A stretch of 24,873 bases of DNA from contig DASXTB010000010.1 of assembly GCA_036505615.1 (NCBI GenBank), forward strand, positions 1 through 24,873, read 5' to 3'. The stretch comes from DASXTB01 sp036505615 (GTDB lineage Bacteria > Acidobacteriota > UBA6911 > JACQSX01). A program made the position numbers and the translations under genes. The notes beneath the pieces were generated by a model that was given only the letters and a program-made list of their open reading frames with translations, had not been told where the DNA came from and did not search any database. This document shows, one piece after another, positions 1-7,990 of this stretch. Each line of letters starts with the position of its first letter. Positions within the stretch are counted from its first letter, which is position 1.

Positions 1-1
1 G

Positions 2-88
2 GAATCTTCGCACCCCGGAAATCACCCAAGGTTCGTCATCGATATTACCACTCTGGATACAGCGAGTAAAATGTACAAGAGTCTATGA
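2..88 (+). CDS. C-terminal tail of an unidentified protein (partial, truncated by window edge)
   Basis: An open frame enters from the left edge and ends at a TGA at 86-88, leaving 28 visible residues that finish in ITTLDTASKMYKSL. Its stop overlaps the start of the glycosyltransferase as ATGA (85-88), an arrangement typical of translationally coupled genes. The upstream gene is therefore probably in the same operon and pathway. The tail is too short to assign to a family, and no motif is recognisable. That it is a real gene rests only on the open frame and the ATGA junction. Confidence 0.5.
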   Translation, partial: ESSHPGNHPRFVIDITTLDTASKMYKSL

Positions 89-1533
89 TAGATTCTCCGG
101 AAGTGATCCCTTTCTTCCTGGTGTTCGCAAAAGCGCTGCTCATTGTGATCGCGGTATTGTTCCTGGTAAGTGGTCTCGATGATTTTTTTATTGATCTCTA
201 CTACATGCGCCGCTCAGTGGTTGGCAGAATTCTCGGAAAACGAGAGCGCCTTTCTGTTTCAGAAGAGCAGCTGTTGCACGCTCCGGAGAAGGCAACTGCC
301 GTCATGGTTCCGGCATGGCATGAATCGTCTGTCATCCGAAGCATGCTGGAAGATAATCTAAGAAAAATTAGGTATTCCAATTTCCACTTTTTTATAGGGA
401 CTTATCCCAACGACCCTGAAACTCAGAAAGAAGTGAAATCCGTCGAAAAGCAGAGCAAACGAGTGCACCAGGTCGTTTGTCCTCATGATGGACCTACCAA
501 CAAGTCCGATTGCCTGAACTGGGTGCTGCAGGGAATTCGACGATTTGAAAAGCAAAAAAAAATTCATTTTGAAATCCTGGTGCTCTCGGATTCTGAGGAT
601 GTCTCCCACCCTCTGGCGCTAACGCTATTCAATTACCTGATACCGGAATTCGACATGGTGCAACTTCCCGTAATTCCACTGGAACCCCCATGGCATCGGC
701 TGGTGTGCGGGCATTATTTGGACGAATTTGCGGAATTTCATTCCAAAGATATATTGGTCCGCCAATATCTCACGGGCAGTATTCCCAGCGCAGGAGTGGG
801 AACGGGATTTAGCAGGCGCGCCGTAGACCTTCTGGCAAGGGATCGCAAGAATGAGATCTTCAATATTCGATCTCTCACGGAAGACTACGATCTCGGATTA
901 ACTCTGCCGAAGTACGGTTTGAAACAAATCTTCGTTAAGCACTCTATCAACTCGGCCGTTCCGCCGGGGGAAACTCGGACAAGCCGGCTGGGAGCTGTGA
1001 ATCCAAGAGAATACATCGGGATCCGGGAATTTTTCCCGGATGAATTTTGGGCGTCGGTCCGCCAGAAAACCCGCTGGGTCATCGGAATATGCTTTCAGGG
1101 ATGGGAGAGCCTGGGCTGGTTCGGCAATTTCTGGAGCCGATATTTCCTGTTTCGCGACCGCAAAGCGCTGTGGAATAACCCTGCCGGAGCGGCTTGTTAT
1201 ATCTTGCTTGCCATCGAACTCTTTTTTCGTCTCCGTGCCCGATTAGTGCCTGAATCCTACCAGTATCCTACGCTGGTTCCGAGCGAATCCTGGCTTTGGT
1301 ATGTCATTGTGATAGACACTTTCTTTCTGCTGGAGCGGCTGGTTCAGCGGATGTTCTGGGTTTACCAGTTTTACGGCTGGAAGCAGGCTTTTCTGGCGGT
1401 GCCTCGTTTGCTAGTCAGCAACTTGGTGAATTTCACGGCAACCGCTCGAGCTATCAAAACCTACGCTTGGCATCTTCGAACCGGAAAGCTGATCGGCTGG
1501 GATAAGACCGAACATGTATACCCGACTGCTTAA
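85..1533 (+). CDS. nfrB: NfrB-like processive GT2 glycosyltransferase, inner membrane
   Basis: This 482-residue membrane glycosyltransferase resembles the catalytic part of NfrB (phage N4 adsorption protein B), which polymerises an envelope glycan from a nucleotide sugar. A hydrophobic segment at 10-30 precedes a GT-A fold. The fold shows NKSD (139-142), the DxD-like DSED (169-172), the catalytic-base motif TEDYD (265-269) and the processive motif RQKTRW (326-331). Hydrophobic segments follow at about 368-381, 402-416 and 435-450, and the C-terminal GWDKTEH (471-477) is typical of NfrB. E. coli NfrB is about 745 residues because it carries a C-terminal MshEN-type c-di-GMP-binding region. That region is absent here. 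The ATG overlaps the upstream stop, with AAGAG 5 nt before it. A run of nine A lies at 554-562. The NfrA-like partner is encoded at 9010-12945 on the other strand. The sugar used cannot be read from the sequence. Confidence 0.85.
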   Translation: MIDSPEVIPFFLVFAKALLIVIAVLFLVSGLDDFFIDLYYMRRSVVGRILGKRERLSVSEEQLLHAPEKATAVMVPAWHESSVIRSMLEDNLRKIRYSNFHFFIGTYPNDPETQKEVKSVEKQSKRVHQVVCPHDGPTNKSDCLNWVLQGIRRFEKQKKIHFEILVLSDSEDVSHPLALTLFNYLIPEFDMVQLPVIPLEPPWHRLVCGHYLDEFAEFHSKDILVRQYLTGSIPSAGVGTGFSRRAVDLLARDRKNEIFNIRSLTEDYDLGLTLPKYGLKQIFVKHSINSAVPPGETRTSRLGAVNPREYIGIREFFPDEFWASVRQKTRWVIGICFQGWESLGWFGNFWSRYFLFRDRKALWNNPAGAACYILLAIELFFRLRARLVPESYQYPTLVPSESWLWYVIVIDTFFLLERLVQRMFWVYQFYGWKQAFLAVPRLLVSNLVNFTATARAIKTYAWHLRTGKLIGWDKTEHVYPTA

Positions 1534-1544
1534 GGACCTCCAGT

Positions 1545-1572
1545 CAGCTTCCAGCCGTCAGCGATCAGCCTG
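1545..1572. repeat. Degenerate heptamer array, CAGCNNN x4
   Basis: In the gap between the convergent NfrB-like and DUF4214 genes, CAGC recurs at 1545, 1552, 1559 and 1566, an exact 7-bp period with variable last three bases (CAGCTTC, CAGCCGT, CAGCGAT, CAGCCTG). It fills most of the 41-bp spacer. It resembles the arrays in the three large gaps of the Tad operon in style but not in core sequence. Its function is unknown. Confidence 0.6.
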
Positions 1573-1574
1573 CT

Positions 1575-3005
1575 TTATTCCTCTTCAAACCGCCTTGAAT
1601 ACTCGGGCGAATCAATCAGAGCTGCCAGCAGTCCAAGGTGGGAACCCCCAAGGTTGAGTTGATCCACCCAATAACTCAATTCTTCTGGATTTGCTTCTCG
1701 TCGCAGCACGCTAAAGTAGCTCATCTGCACAAAAATAGTGTCATCCGTACTGCGAACGTATTCAGGCGCGTCTATTAATTGCAAGGCCATGCGGGCCCGG
1801 GTTATACGCCCTGAGTTCAGTTCCGCGGCCCAATAGCTGCTTTCCCGCTGATTGGGCGCCCGCGAAAAGATGTTCCAATAAAGCGCTTCCACCAGTTCCG
1901 CATCCGACTGATTCCCGCCGAAACGCGATTGGAGTTCTACCGAACTGATAAACTTCTCCACGACTCGTTCGCGACTTTCCGGGCTTCCGTCCAGCATGCT
2001 TGCCCAGAACACAAACTCCTCATATTGGGCCGGCCTTCGCAAGATGCCGGAATACAGTCTTGCAATCAGTGCCGAATCGCTCTGTAGCTGAGCGGCCTTG
2101 AATAACTCGAGAACCACCCGCTCGCGCGTCAGTTCGCCGGAGTTAATTTTCTTGATCCAGTGGTTCAAGTCGGCTGGTTGTGGATAGCCGTTGAAAAAGT
2201 CCTGGTATTGCTGCGCCACAAAGGCTCCATTGTCCAGTGAAGCAGCGTGCCCGGAGCGAGTCGAAGTCGCTACACTCACATTATCAAACTGAACATAAGC
2301 ATCCTCAGTGTAAAGCGCCACCGACCCCGAGCTGAAGCTGGGAGCGGCATATTGGTCGGTGTAGTCGATCACCTGAACACCGTCCACTGATATAACGAAT
2401 CGGTTCCCCTGAGCGTCAATGCTCCAGTGGTTCCAGTTTCCGACCGTCAACGTGGGCGACGAAGTGGTCGCAAGGAATACCTGGCCTCCATTGACCAGCT
2501 TTCCCAATTCGGCGCCATTTGGCTTGACCATAAAGTAGTAGCAGTTGCTCCAATTGCTTGCTCGAAAAAACAGCCAGGCTACTTCCCACGGATTTGGGGC
2601 GCTGCCCAGCCGGAGCTGCAGCACTGTCCTCACGTCCAGGGAGATCAATGCGTCGCTGAACGTGGTTGCCGACATGACCAGCGAGGAGTGCGTCGTGCCC
2701 GGATCGGTGGAGACTTGTGGCTCAAGCTTCATGCCAAGGTTACCGCTGATTAAGGATTCCGTTCCCACTTGGCCATATCCGGTGAACGCACACTTCCATT
2801 TCCCATCGGGACTGGTTTGTCCGTCCAACAATGAATAGAGAGTATAGAATGAATCAGACCAGACGCTGGTTTTCACCCGTCCCGCGGAAACACTCGTCGA
2901 CAAAAGGAATAACAACCAACTGGATAGGAAAAAAGTCTCTTTGAGACGGCGTGAGATGATCTTGAAAAAGGTGTTGCCAGACAATCTTAAAACTGTACTT
3001 CTCAT
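1575..3005 (-). CDS. Secreted LamG/ConA-like domain protein with DUF4214 repeats
   Basis: This is a 476-residue exported protein. A long basic n-region and hydrophobic core (25-40, ending VSA) form a signal peptide. Residues about 47-248 look like a concanavalin A-like/DUF1080-type beta-sandwich (WLFFRASNWSNCYYFMVKP; WNHWSIDAQGNRFVISVDG), a fold that often binds carbohydrate. Residues 260-476 hold about four DUF4214-type units (near 265-310, 313-362, 371-417, 425-470) built around FxRxPxxxExxYW and a closing SPEY or APEY. DUF4214 occurs in surface and secreted proteins, often near glycan genes, and its role is not settled. The ATG is preceded by AGGGGGAA at a good distance. The gene converges on the NfrB-like gene (41-bp gap) and diverges from the giant exoprotein gene. 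A glycan-binding or matrix role is an inference from the lectin-like fold and the location. Confidence 0.75.
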   Translation of the reverse strand: MRSTVLRLSGNTFFKIISRRLKETFFLSSWLLFLLSTSVSAGRVKTSVWSDSFYTLYSLLDGQTSPDGKWKCAFTGYGQVGTESLISGNLGMKLEPQVSTDPGTTHSSLVMSATTFSDALISLDVRTVLQLRLGSAPNPWEVAWLFFRASNWSNCYYFMVKPNGAELGKLVNGGQVFLATTSSPTLTVGNWNHWSIDAQGNRFVISVDGVQVIDYTDQYAAPSFSSGSVALYTEDAYVQFDNVSVATSTRSGHAASLDNGAFVAQQYQDFFNGYPQPADLNHWIKKINSGELTRERVVLELFKAAQLQSDSALIARLYSGILRRPAQYEEFVFWASMLDGSPESRERVVEKFISSVELQSRFGGNQSDAELVEALYWNIFSRAPNQRESSYWAAELNSGRITRARMALQLIDAPEYVRSTDDTIFVQMSYFSVLRREANPEELSYWVDQLNLGGSHLGLLAALIDSPEYSRRFEEE

Positions 3006-3149
3006 TAAATGTTCCCCCTAAGAACGTTTCGTCAAGCAAGCTGTCTTTGCTTTCTGAAAAGGAATGGGTGTGGGCTTAAGAGCTCGAAGAGCAATTCGAG
3101 ATGCTCAAAAATCCATGGGGTCATTTTCGGCGGCTCTGCTGATTCAGAG

Positions 3150-3165
3150 TGTGACGGAAATCACA
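3150..3165. promoter_or_regulatory. Putative CRP/FNR-family operator, TGTGA-N6-TCACA
   Basis: The 16-bp stretch reads TGTGACGGAAATCACA, a perfect TGTGA-N6-TCACA palindrome identical to the core consensus of the E. coli CRP site. It lies between two divergent exported-protein genes, about 145 bp upstream of the DUF4214 start and 142 bp upstream of the predicted minus 35 element for the exoprotein gene. CRP-family proteins with this half-site include cAMP-binding CRP and c-di-GMP-binding Clp-type regulators. Which regulator applies here is not known. Confidence 0.55.
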
Positions 3166-3306
3166 AACGGAACCGCCCGATCTCGTTTTTTAATTTTCCA
3201 AGGTGGGGAAGAACGGTGCGCAATGTTGAGCGATTACCTTAGAAAGACGCACAGGAGTGGGCACAATTTCTCGTTCTGAATACAAGGTTTAAGTCGAAAT
3301 CAGTAC

Positions 3307-3335
3307 TAGACGAGCAGAGTCCAACTGAGTATATT
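3307..3335 (+). promoter_or_regulatory. Predicted sigma70-type promoter of the giant exoprotein gene
   Basis: TAGACG (3307-3312) and TATATT (3330-3335) are separated by 17 bp and match TTGACA and TATAAT at 4/6 and 5/6 positions. Transcription would start near 3342, giving a leader of about 90 nt. This is a pattern match only. Confidence 0.35.
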
Positions 3336-3348
3336 CTTCGCGTGTCTG

Positions 3349-3379
3349 TCGGTAATCAGTTGTATTGATGATTTACCGA
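3349..3379 (+). promoter_or_regulatory. Dyad/hairpin in the leader of the giant exoprotein gene
   Basis: TCGGTAA (3349-3355) pairs with TTACCGA (3373-3379). The stem extends by TCA/TGA if one bulged T is allowed, with a loop of about 10 nt. It lies just after the predicted start of transcription and 53 nt before the TTG start codon. It could be an operator dyad or an mRNA hairpin. The sequence does not decide between them. Confidence 0.35.
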
Positions 3380-3432
3380 GAAAAGCCGTCACCAGCTGTT
3401 AACGCAACTTCTCACGTGAAAGAACAATTGCT

Positions 3433-6400
3433 TTGAGCAATCCGAGAATTGTTAGCGCGTCCGCGGTTGTGCTCTTGGCGAGCCTGATCAGCCTGGTCGC
3501 GATTTCCAGCGCGGCTAGAGAAACAGCTGCTCAGAAAAAATCGTCATTGGGTAATCAGGCTCTAGAGCTGCACAGCCAGGAACTGATCCCCATCTATAGC
3601 GGAACGCAGGTCACGCTGCGAGCTTTGGAAGGTAATCTTAGTCAACCGCTTTCTCTCGCCTCAGGCGATTTTGACGAGGACGGGATTCCGGACCTGGCTG
3701 TGGGTTTTTCAAGTTCCGGAGGTGGAATCCTGGCGATACACAAGGGACGCTCAGAAGCTCTCTATTCCCATCCCGACTCTGCAGTGCGCCACCCCGAATC
3801 AGCCGCCGGCCGCACCAGGAGCGGTTCTGCGGTCTTGCCTTTTTCTCAAACAGCGAGGTGCTTCGAGCTGCCGGAGAGTCCTCAGTTTTTGTTCGCCGGC
3901 GACTTCAACGGGGACGGCCACGTCGATGTAGCTACGGGCAAAGTTGGAAGTAAGTCCATCCGGATCTTGCCCGGAGATGGCATGGGAGGCTTCGGTCCGT
4001 CTATAGTCATCTCGTTACCTGGCGTGCTAACAACTCTTACTGCGGGAGAAATCAATAGGAATGATGATCTCGGTGATTTGGTCGCAGGCGTAACCGGGCC
4101 GGAAGGGTCCGCTGTGGTGATATTGGAGTCGCCCGCCGGAGCAGCTAGTGCAAAAGCAGAGATTTTCCCCGTTGCATCTGAGGTGCGCGCTTTAGCTTTG
4201 GGACGTCTGAATTCAGACCATCTCAGCGCTCTGGCAGTTGCAGCGGGGCAAGACCTGCTGGTGATTGACGGCCGTGATCGGCATTTTCCGAAGGAAGGGT
4301 CGGTGTCCCCGGTACCTGCGTCACTGGTAAGCAGAAGGAATCTTGGTTTTACGGTTTCGTCGCTGGCCGCCGCGGATTTCAGCGGCGTCGGCCGAACCGA
4401 CATCGCGTTGCTGGCAGAAGACGGGTCCGTTTACATCGCCGAGCGGCTCGAATCTGAGAAGTGGGAGAATGCCTCAGTTAGAAAGGTGGCCGATGGTGCT
4501 GTTCCAGCCAAAGGGGCTGCTGCCAGCCAATTGACGGCGACTCGCCTCTTCGGCCTGCCCTCCGACGATTTGCTCCTTCTTGACCGGAATGCGCGTCGAT
4601 TGCGTGTTCTCACAGCTGAACCCCCCCCTGTCGGCTCACAGGTACCCAGACCGCCGGCGCCGCCTCGAGTCGTCGATATCGCGGATTTCGATTTCGAGCC
4701 AAACGCTCTGCTTTCGATGAGATTGAACCGAGATGCACTGGCTGATTTGGTCATTTTGAAGACATCGAATAAGGCGCTCACGATTTTGACCACCGCGCCG
4801 AAAGCTGTGGTGACAGTCAATTCGAACGATGACAGCAATAATCGAGACAAATCTTTAACGTTAAGAGAGGCGATCCTGGTGGCCAATGGAACTCTTCCGC
4901 TGTCTTCGCTCACCGCGCTGGAACAGGCGCAGATCAGTGGAACTCCGGCGCATGGAGGGCTTACTGAAATCCGTTTCCGTATTCCCGGGAGTGGAGGACC
5001 ACTTGTCATTGGCCCGACATCGGCACTTCCTTCGATCACCGGACAGGTGCTGCTGGACGGAACTACTCAACCTGGATTCAAAGGCGCTCCTGTTATAGAA
5101 ATCAACGGATTTGCGGCAGGCAGCGGCGTGACGGGACTGAATGTCACCGCCGGCTACAGCAGTATTCGCGGGCTCTCCATCACTCGTTTCGATGGCCCTG
5201 GAATTCAATTGAAAACTACCGGCGGGAATATTCTGGAAGGCAACTACATCGGCGTCGGTCCTGATGGAAATTCCGGCCGCGGGAATAATCGAGAAGGAGT
5301 GCTGATCGACCAAACTGCCGGCAACATCATCGGTGGAAGCGTTCCCCCCGCGAGAAATGTCATTTCGTCCAACCTGAGTCACGGAGTGAGGATCCGAGGG
5401 GCTGGGGCGTCCAGCAATCTTATTCTGGGAAATTTCATCGGCACCAATGCGACAGGCGAAACGGCTCTGCCAAATCAGGAGAACGGCGTCTTTATAGACG
5501 ACGCACCATACAACACCGTGGGCGGCGGCGGAGCTGGAAACGTTATTTCGGGTAACAACGGCAACGGTATCCGGATCTTCAATTTCAATGCCAATGGAAA
5601 TCGAATTCAGGGGAATTTCATCGGCACCAACGTAGCTGGAACCGCGGCCGTTGGAAACGCCGGTAACGGAATTGAAGTCAAGTATGGATCGAATACAACT
5701 ATCGGAGGAATAACCCGGCGCGCCAGAAACTTGATTTCCGGCAATCGGTCCAGCGGGGTAATGGTGGACACCTTCACAGCCGGAGCCATAGTGCAGGGGA
5801 ATTTCATTGGGACGGACCGTTCCGGGACGGGGGACCTGGCGAATGGAGGAACCGGAATTTTTGCAACGTCCGGCAGGATCCTGGTTGGAGGAGCGCTCCC
5901 TGGGGCGGCAAACACCGTCCGGCAAGCACCCCAAGCTGCGCAAGCGGTCCAGCCTCCGTCGCAAACTATCCCCCAGCCCGAGCAGCACGCAGAGATTCCT
6001 GCCAAAAGAGAGCAGCCGCAAATTCTGCAACCTCAGGGCCCTTCGACCACGCGCGTAGAACTTCCACCAAGAAAAGAATCATCCGGGACCGAGCGCCCTC
6101 AAACCCCCTCGGTTACGCGCGTAGAGCTTCCTCCCAGGAAAGAGCTGCCCGGAACTCAGCAGCCTCAAGTCTCATCAGCTGCGAGCGTGAATCTTCCGCC
6201 CCTCGTAGAAGGGCCAACGGGCAAAAAGCCTGAAAGCACGCCGCCGGCGCAAATTAGCCTTCCTCCACGCAGCCAGGGGGCTTCTACAACAAAACTACAG
6301 CCCGAGAAAACTAAGCGGGGGACGGCAGTGACTTCGACCCGGCCAAAGACTCAACTGACGCCAAACCAGCCGCCCGTCACCAGGCGGGAGGAGGCGAGCC

Positions 6401-7986
6401 TCGCTCGGCCGAAGCCTCAGCCGCCGCCACCCAACCAACCGCCTAATGCCGACTCCCAGTCGCTGACGGTACCCGAGAACACGCCCGTCTCGATCACGCT
6501 GACGGCGAGCGATCCCAATGGCGATTCTGTCACTTACAGAGTAGTAAAGCCCCCCACTCACGGTACGTTGACAGGCGCAGCTCCCAATCTGATTTACAAG
6601 TCGAGAGCCAAGTACAACGGTCATGATAGTTTTACATTCAAGGCCAACGATGGAAAAGCCGACAGCAAAATAGCCAGCATCGAAGTTACGATCATACCTG
6701 CCCCCACACGGGTTGCTGCCGTTCAACAAGGCGAATCCGCATCCGACGAAGCGCCGATCATTTCGCCGGCTCCGAATGTATACGGTTGGAACAACGCCAG
6801 CGTGACGGTGACCTTGAAGGCCAAGGATAATCCAGGCGGAAGCGGGATCAAAGAAATCAGCTATTCGTTGAACGGGGCACAGACAGGTGCAGGCACGGCG
6901 CCAGGGAATAGCGCCTCAATGGCAATTTCCGCCGAAGGTACGACAACTATCAACTACTTTGCGCGTGACAATGCAGACAATCAACAAGCTCCACGGACTT
7001 TGACGATTCGAATCGACAAGACACCGCCTGGCCTGACATGCAATCCGTCACCGGCCCCCAATTTAAATGGCTGGAACAAAACTGATGTGCTTGTCAGCTT
7101 CACGGCTAGCGACTCGCTCTCAGGTGTGGAGAATATGCCGAGCACGGTAACGGTAAACATGGAAGGCGCCAATCAAACCATTACCAGGACAGTTACGGAT
7201 CGGGCGGGAAATAGCTCCAAGGTGAGCTGCCAGGTAAGCATCGACAAGACGCCACCGGCCCTGACGTTTGGCTCGCCAACCCCGGCGGCAAACGCCGCCG
7301 GATGGAACAACACAAACGTCTCTGTTCCCTTCACCGCAAAAGATAGTCTCTCGGGAGTAGCCGACACCAGCCCGGTAGGGAATGTGGTCCTGCTTTCCAT
7401 GGAAGGGTCGGCCGTCAGCAGCACGGTGACGGTAACAGACAAGGCAGGCAACACAGCCATCTTTACCTCTCCTATGGTAAAGATTGACAAGACGCCGCCC
7501 ACTCTCGTTTTTGGAGTCCGCAAGCCGGCGCCAAACGCCGCCGGGTGGAACAACACTGATGTTTCAATTCCCTTCACCGTGGCCGACAGTCTTTCCGGTG
7601 TAGCCTCTAGCAGCGCGACTAGCCCTCTGATTCTTGCGGCGGAGGGGCCGGTGGTGACAGGCAATATAACAGTCACTGACTTGGCAGGAAACAGCGCCTC
7701 GTTTACTTCGCCCGTGGCAAAGATAGATAAGACACCGCCGACCCTCACCTTTGGGTCACCCAGTCCGCCGCCCAACGCAGCGGGGTGGAACAATACGAAT
7801 GTGTCGATCTCGTTTACGGCGGCGGATGGCCTATCGGGGGTGGCTTCGACCAGCGTGGCCAGTCCTTTGGTTCTGACCGCTGAAGGTCAGGGCGTCACCG
7901 GAACGGTCACCGTCACCGATGTAGCGGGGAACAGCGCTACATTTACTTCCCCTCCGGTGAAAATCGACAAAACAGCGCCACGCTGA
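3433..7986 (+). CDS. Giant exported protein: FG-GAP propeller, beta-helix, repeat linker, Ig-like repeats
   Basis: This is a 1517-residue exported protein. The signal peptide is at about 8-28. Residues about 70-455 hold roughly seven FG-GAP/VCBS-like blades (GDFDEDGIPDLAVG, GDFNGDGHVDVATG, ADFSGVGRTDIALL), probably a Ca-binding beta-propeller. A CSLREA-like segment (SLTLREAILVANG, near 475-487) leads into a right-handed beta-helix at about 523-836 with repeated GNFIGTN and NVISGN turns. A Gln/Pro-rich linker (837-1002) contains four 22-residue repeats. A cadherin-like/tandem-95 domain (1003-1090) precedes about five Ig-like repeats of around 80 residues marked by IDKTPP and GWNNT. The start is TTG: it is the only usual start codon after an in-frame stop at 3400-3402, with GAAAGAA upstream. 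The protein stops at IDKTAPR, the first strand of a further Ig unit. No LPXTG, autotransporter barrel or other sorting tail is visible. An adhesin or matrix role is inferred. A C8 run lies at 4621-4628. Confidence 0.8.
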   Translation: MSNPRIVSASAVVLLASLISLVAISSAARETAAQKKSSLGNQALELHSQELIPIYSGTQVTLRALEGNLSQPLSLASGDFDEDGIPDLAVGFSSSGGGILAIHKGRSEALYSHPDSAVRHPESAAGRTRSGSAVLPFSQTARCFELPESPQFLFAGDFNGDGHVDVATGKVGSKSIRILPGDGMGGFGPSIVISLPGVLTTLTAGEINRNDDLGDLVAGVTGPEGSAVVILESPAGAASAKAEIFPVASEVRALALGRLNSDHLSALAVAAGQDLLVIDGRDRHFPKEGSVSPVPASLVSRRNLGFTVSSLAAADFSGVGRTDIALLAEDGSVYIAERLESEKWENASVRKVADGAVPAKGAAASQLTATRLFGLPSDDLLLLDRNARRLRVLTAEPPPVGSQVPRPPAPPRVVDIADFDFEPNALLSMRLNRDALADLVILKTSNKALTILTTAPKAVVTVNSNDDSNNRDKSLTLREAILVANGTLPLSSLTALEQAQISGTPAHGGLTEIRFRIPGSGGPLVIGPTSALPSITGQVLLDGTTQPGFKGAPVIEINGFAAGSGVTGLNVTAGYSSIRGLSITRFDGPGIQLKTTGGNILEGNYIGVGPDGNSGRGNNREGVLIDQTAGNIIGGSVPPARNVISSNLSHGVRIRGAGASSNLILGNFIGTNATGETALPNQENGVFIDDAPYNTVGGGGAGNVISGNNGNGIRIFNFNANGNRIQGNFIGTNVAGTAAVGNAGNGIEVKYGSNTTIGGITRRARNLISGNRSSGVMVDTFTAGAIVQGNFIGTDRSGTGDLANGGTGIFATSGRILVGGALPGAANTVRQAPQAAQAVQPPSQTIPQPEQHAEIPAKREQPQILQPQGPSTTRVELPPRKESSGTERPQTPSVTRVELPPRKELPGTQQPQVSSAASVNLPPLVEGPTGKKPESTPPAQISLPPRSQGASTTKLQPEKTKRGTAVTSTRPKTQLTPNQPPVTRREEASLARPKPQPPPPNQPPNADSQSLTVPENTPVSITLTASDPNGDSVTYRVVKPPTHGTLTGAAPNLIYKSRAKYNGHDSFTFKANDGKADSKIASIEVTIIPAPTRVAAVQQGESASDEAPIISPAPNVYGWNNASVTVTLKAKDNPGGSGIKEISYSLNGAQTGAGTAPGNSASMAISAEGTTTINYFARDNADNQQAPRTLTIRIDKTPPGLTCNPSPAPNLNGWNKTDVLVSFTASDSLSGVENMPSTVTVNMEGANQTITRTVTDRAGNSSKVSCQVSIDKTPPALTFGSPTPAANAAGWNNTNVSVPFTAKDSLSGVADTSPVGNVVLLSMEGSAVSSTVTVTDKAGNTAIFTSPMVKIDKTPPTLVFGVRKPAPNAAGWNNTDVSIPFTVADSLSGVASSSATSPLILAAEGPVVTGNITVTDLAGNSASFTSPVAKIDKTPPTLTFGSPSPPPNAAGWNNTNVSISFTAADGLSGVASTSVASPLVLTAEGQGVTGTVTVTDVAGNSATFTSPPVKIDKTAPR
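6049..6312 (+). repeat. Four tandem 66-bp (22-residue) repeats in the exoprotein linker
   Basis: Four in-frame units occupy residues 873-894, 895-916, 917-938 and 939-960. The first two both begin TRVELPPRKE, the third ASVNLPPLVE and the fourth AQISLPPRSQ. The unit length is exactly 22 residues, with divergence rising from the first unit to the fourth. The composition (Pro, Gln, Thr, Lys, Glu) suggests an extended stalk between the beta-helix and the Ig-like section. Confidence 0.75.
6760..7986 (+). repeat. Tandem Ig-like repeats of about 240 bp in the exoprotein
   Basis: The boundary word IDKT recurs at 7012, 7240, 7483, 7723 and 7963, giving periods of 228, 243, 240 and 240 bp. Units share GWNNT, SFTAxDSLSGV and VTVTDxAGN. 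The first unit (6760-7011) is the most diverged, and the last three are closest to each other, as expected from recent internal duplication. The fifth boundary is followed at once by Arg and stop. Confidence 0.8.
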
Positions 7987-7990
7987 CCAC

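Larger units (their letters stand above)
3006..3432. other. 427-bp divergent intergenic regulatory region
   Basis: This spacer separates the DUF4214 gene (-) from the giant exoprotein gene (+). It holds a CRP-type palindrome (3150-3165), a predicted sigma70 promoter for the plus-strand gene (3307-3335) and a leader dyad (3349-3379). A further 6-bp dyad, CTCGAA (3083-3088) with TTCGAG (3095-3100), lies on the DUF4214 side. Short open frames here lack a convincing ribosome binding site and look like nothing known. I looked for a GEMM-type c-di-GMP riboswitch core and did not see one. Confidence 0.6.

Noticed and set aside
3006..3432. Possible c-di-GMP (GEMM) riboswitch upstream of the giant exoprotein
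   Set aside because: The conserved GEMM core words are absent. Only a simple dyad is present.
4861..6030. A 389-residue minus-strand open frame opposite the beta-helix part of the exoprotein
   Set aside because: It is antisense to a well-supported gene with clear domains, has no recognisable domain of its own, and looks like a frame opened by the repetitive composition.
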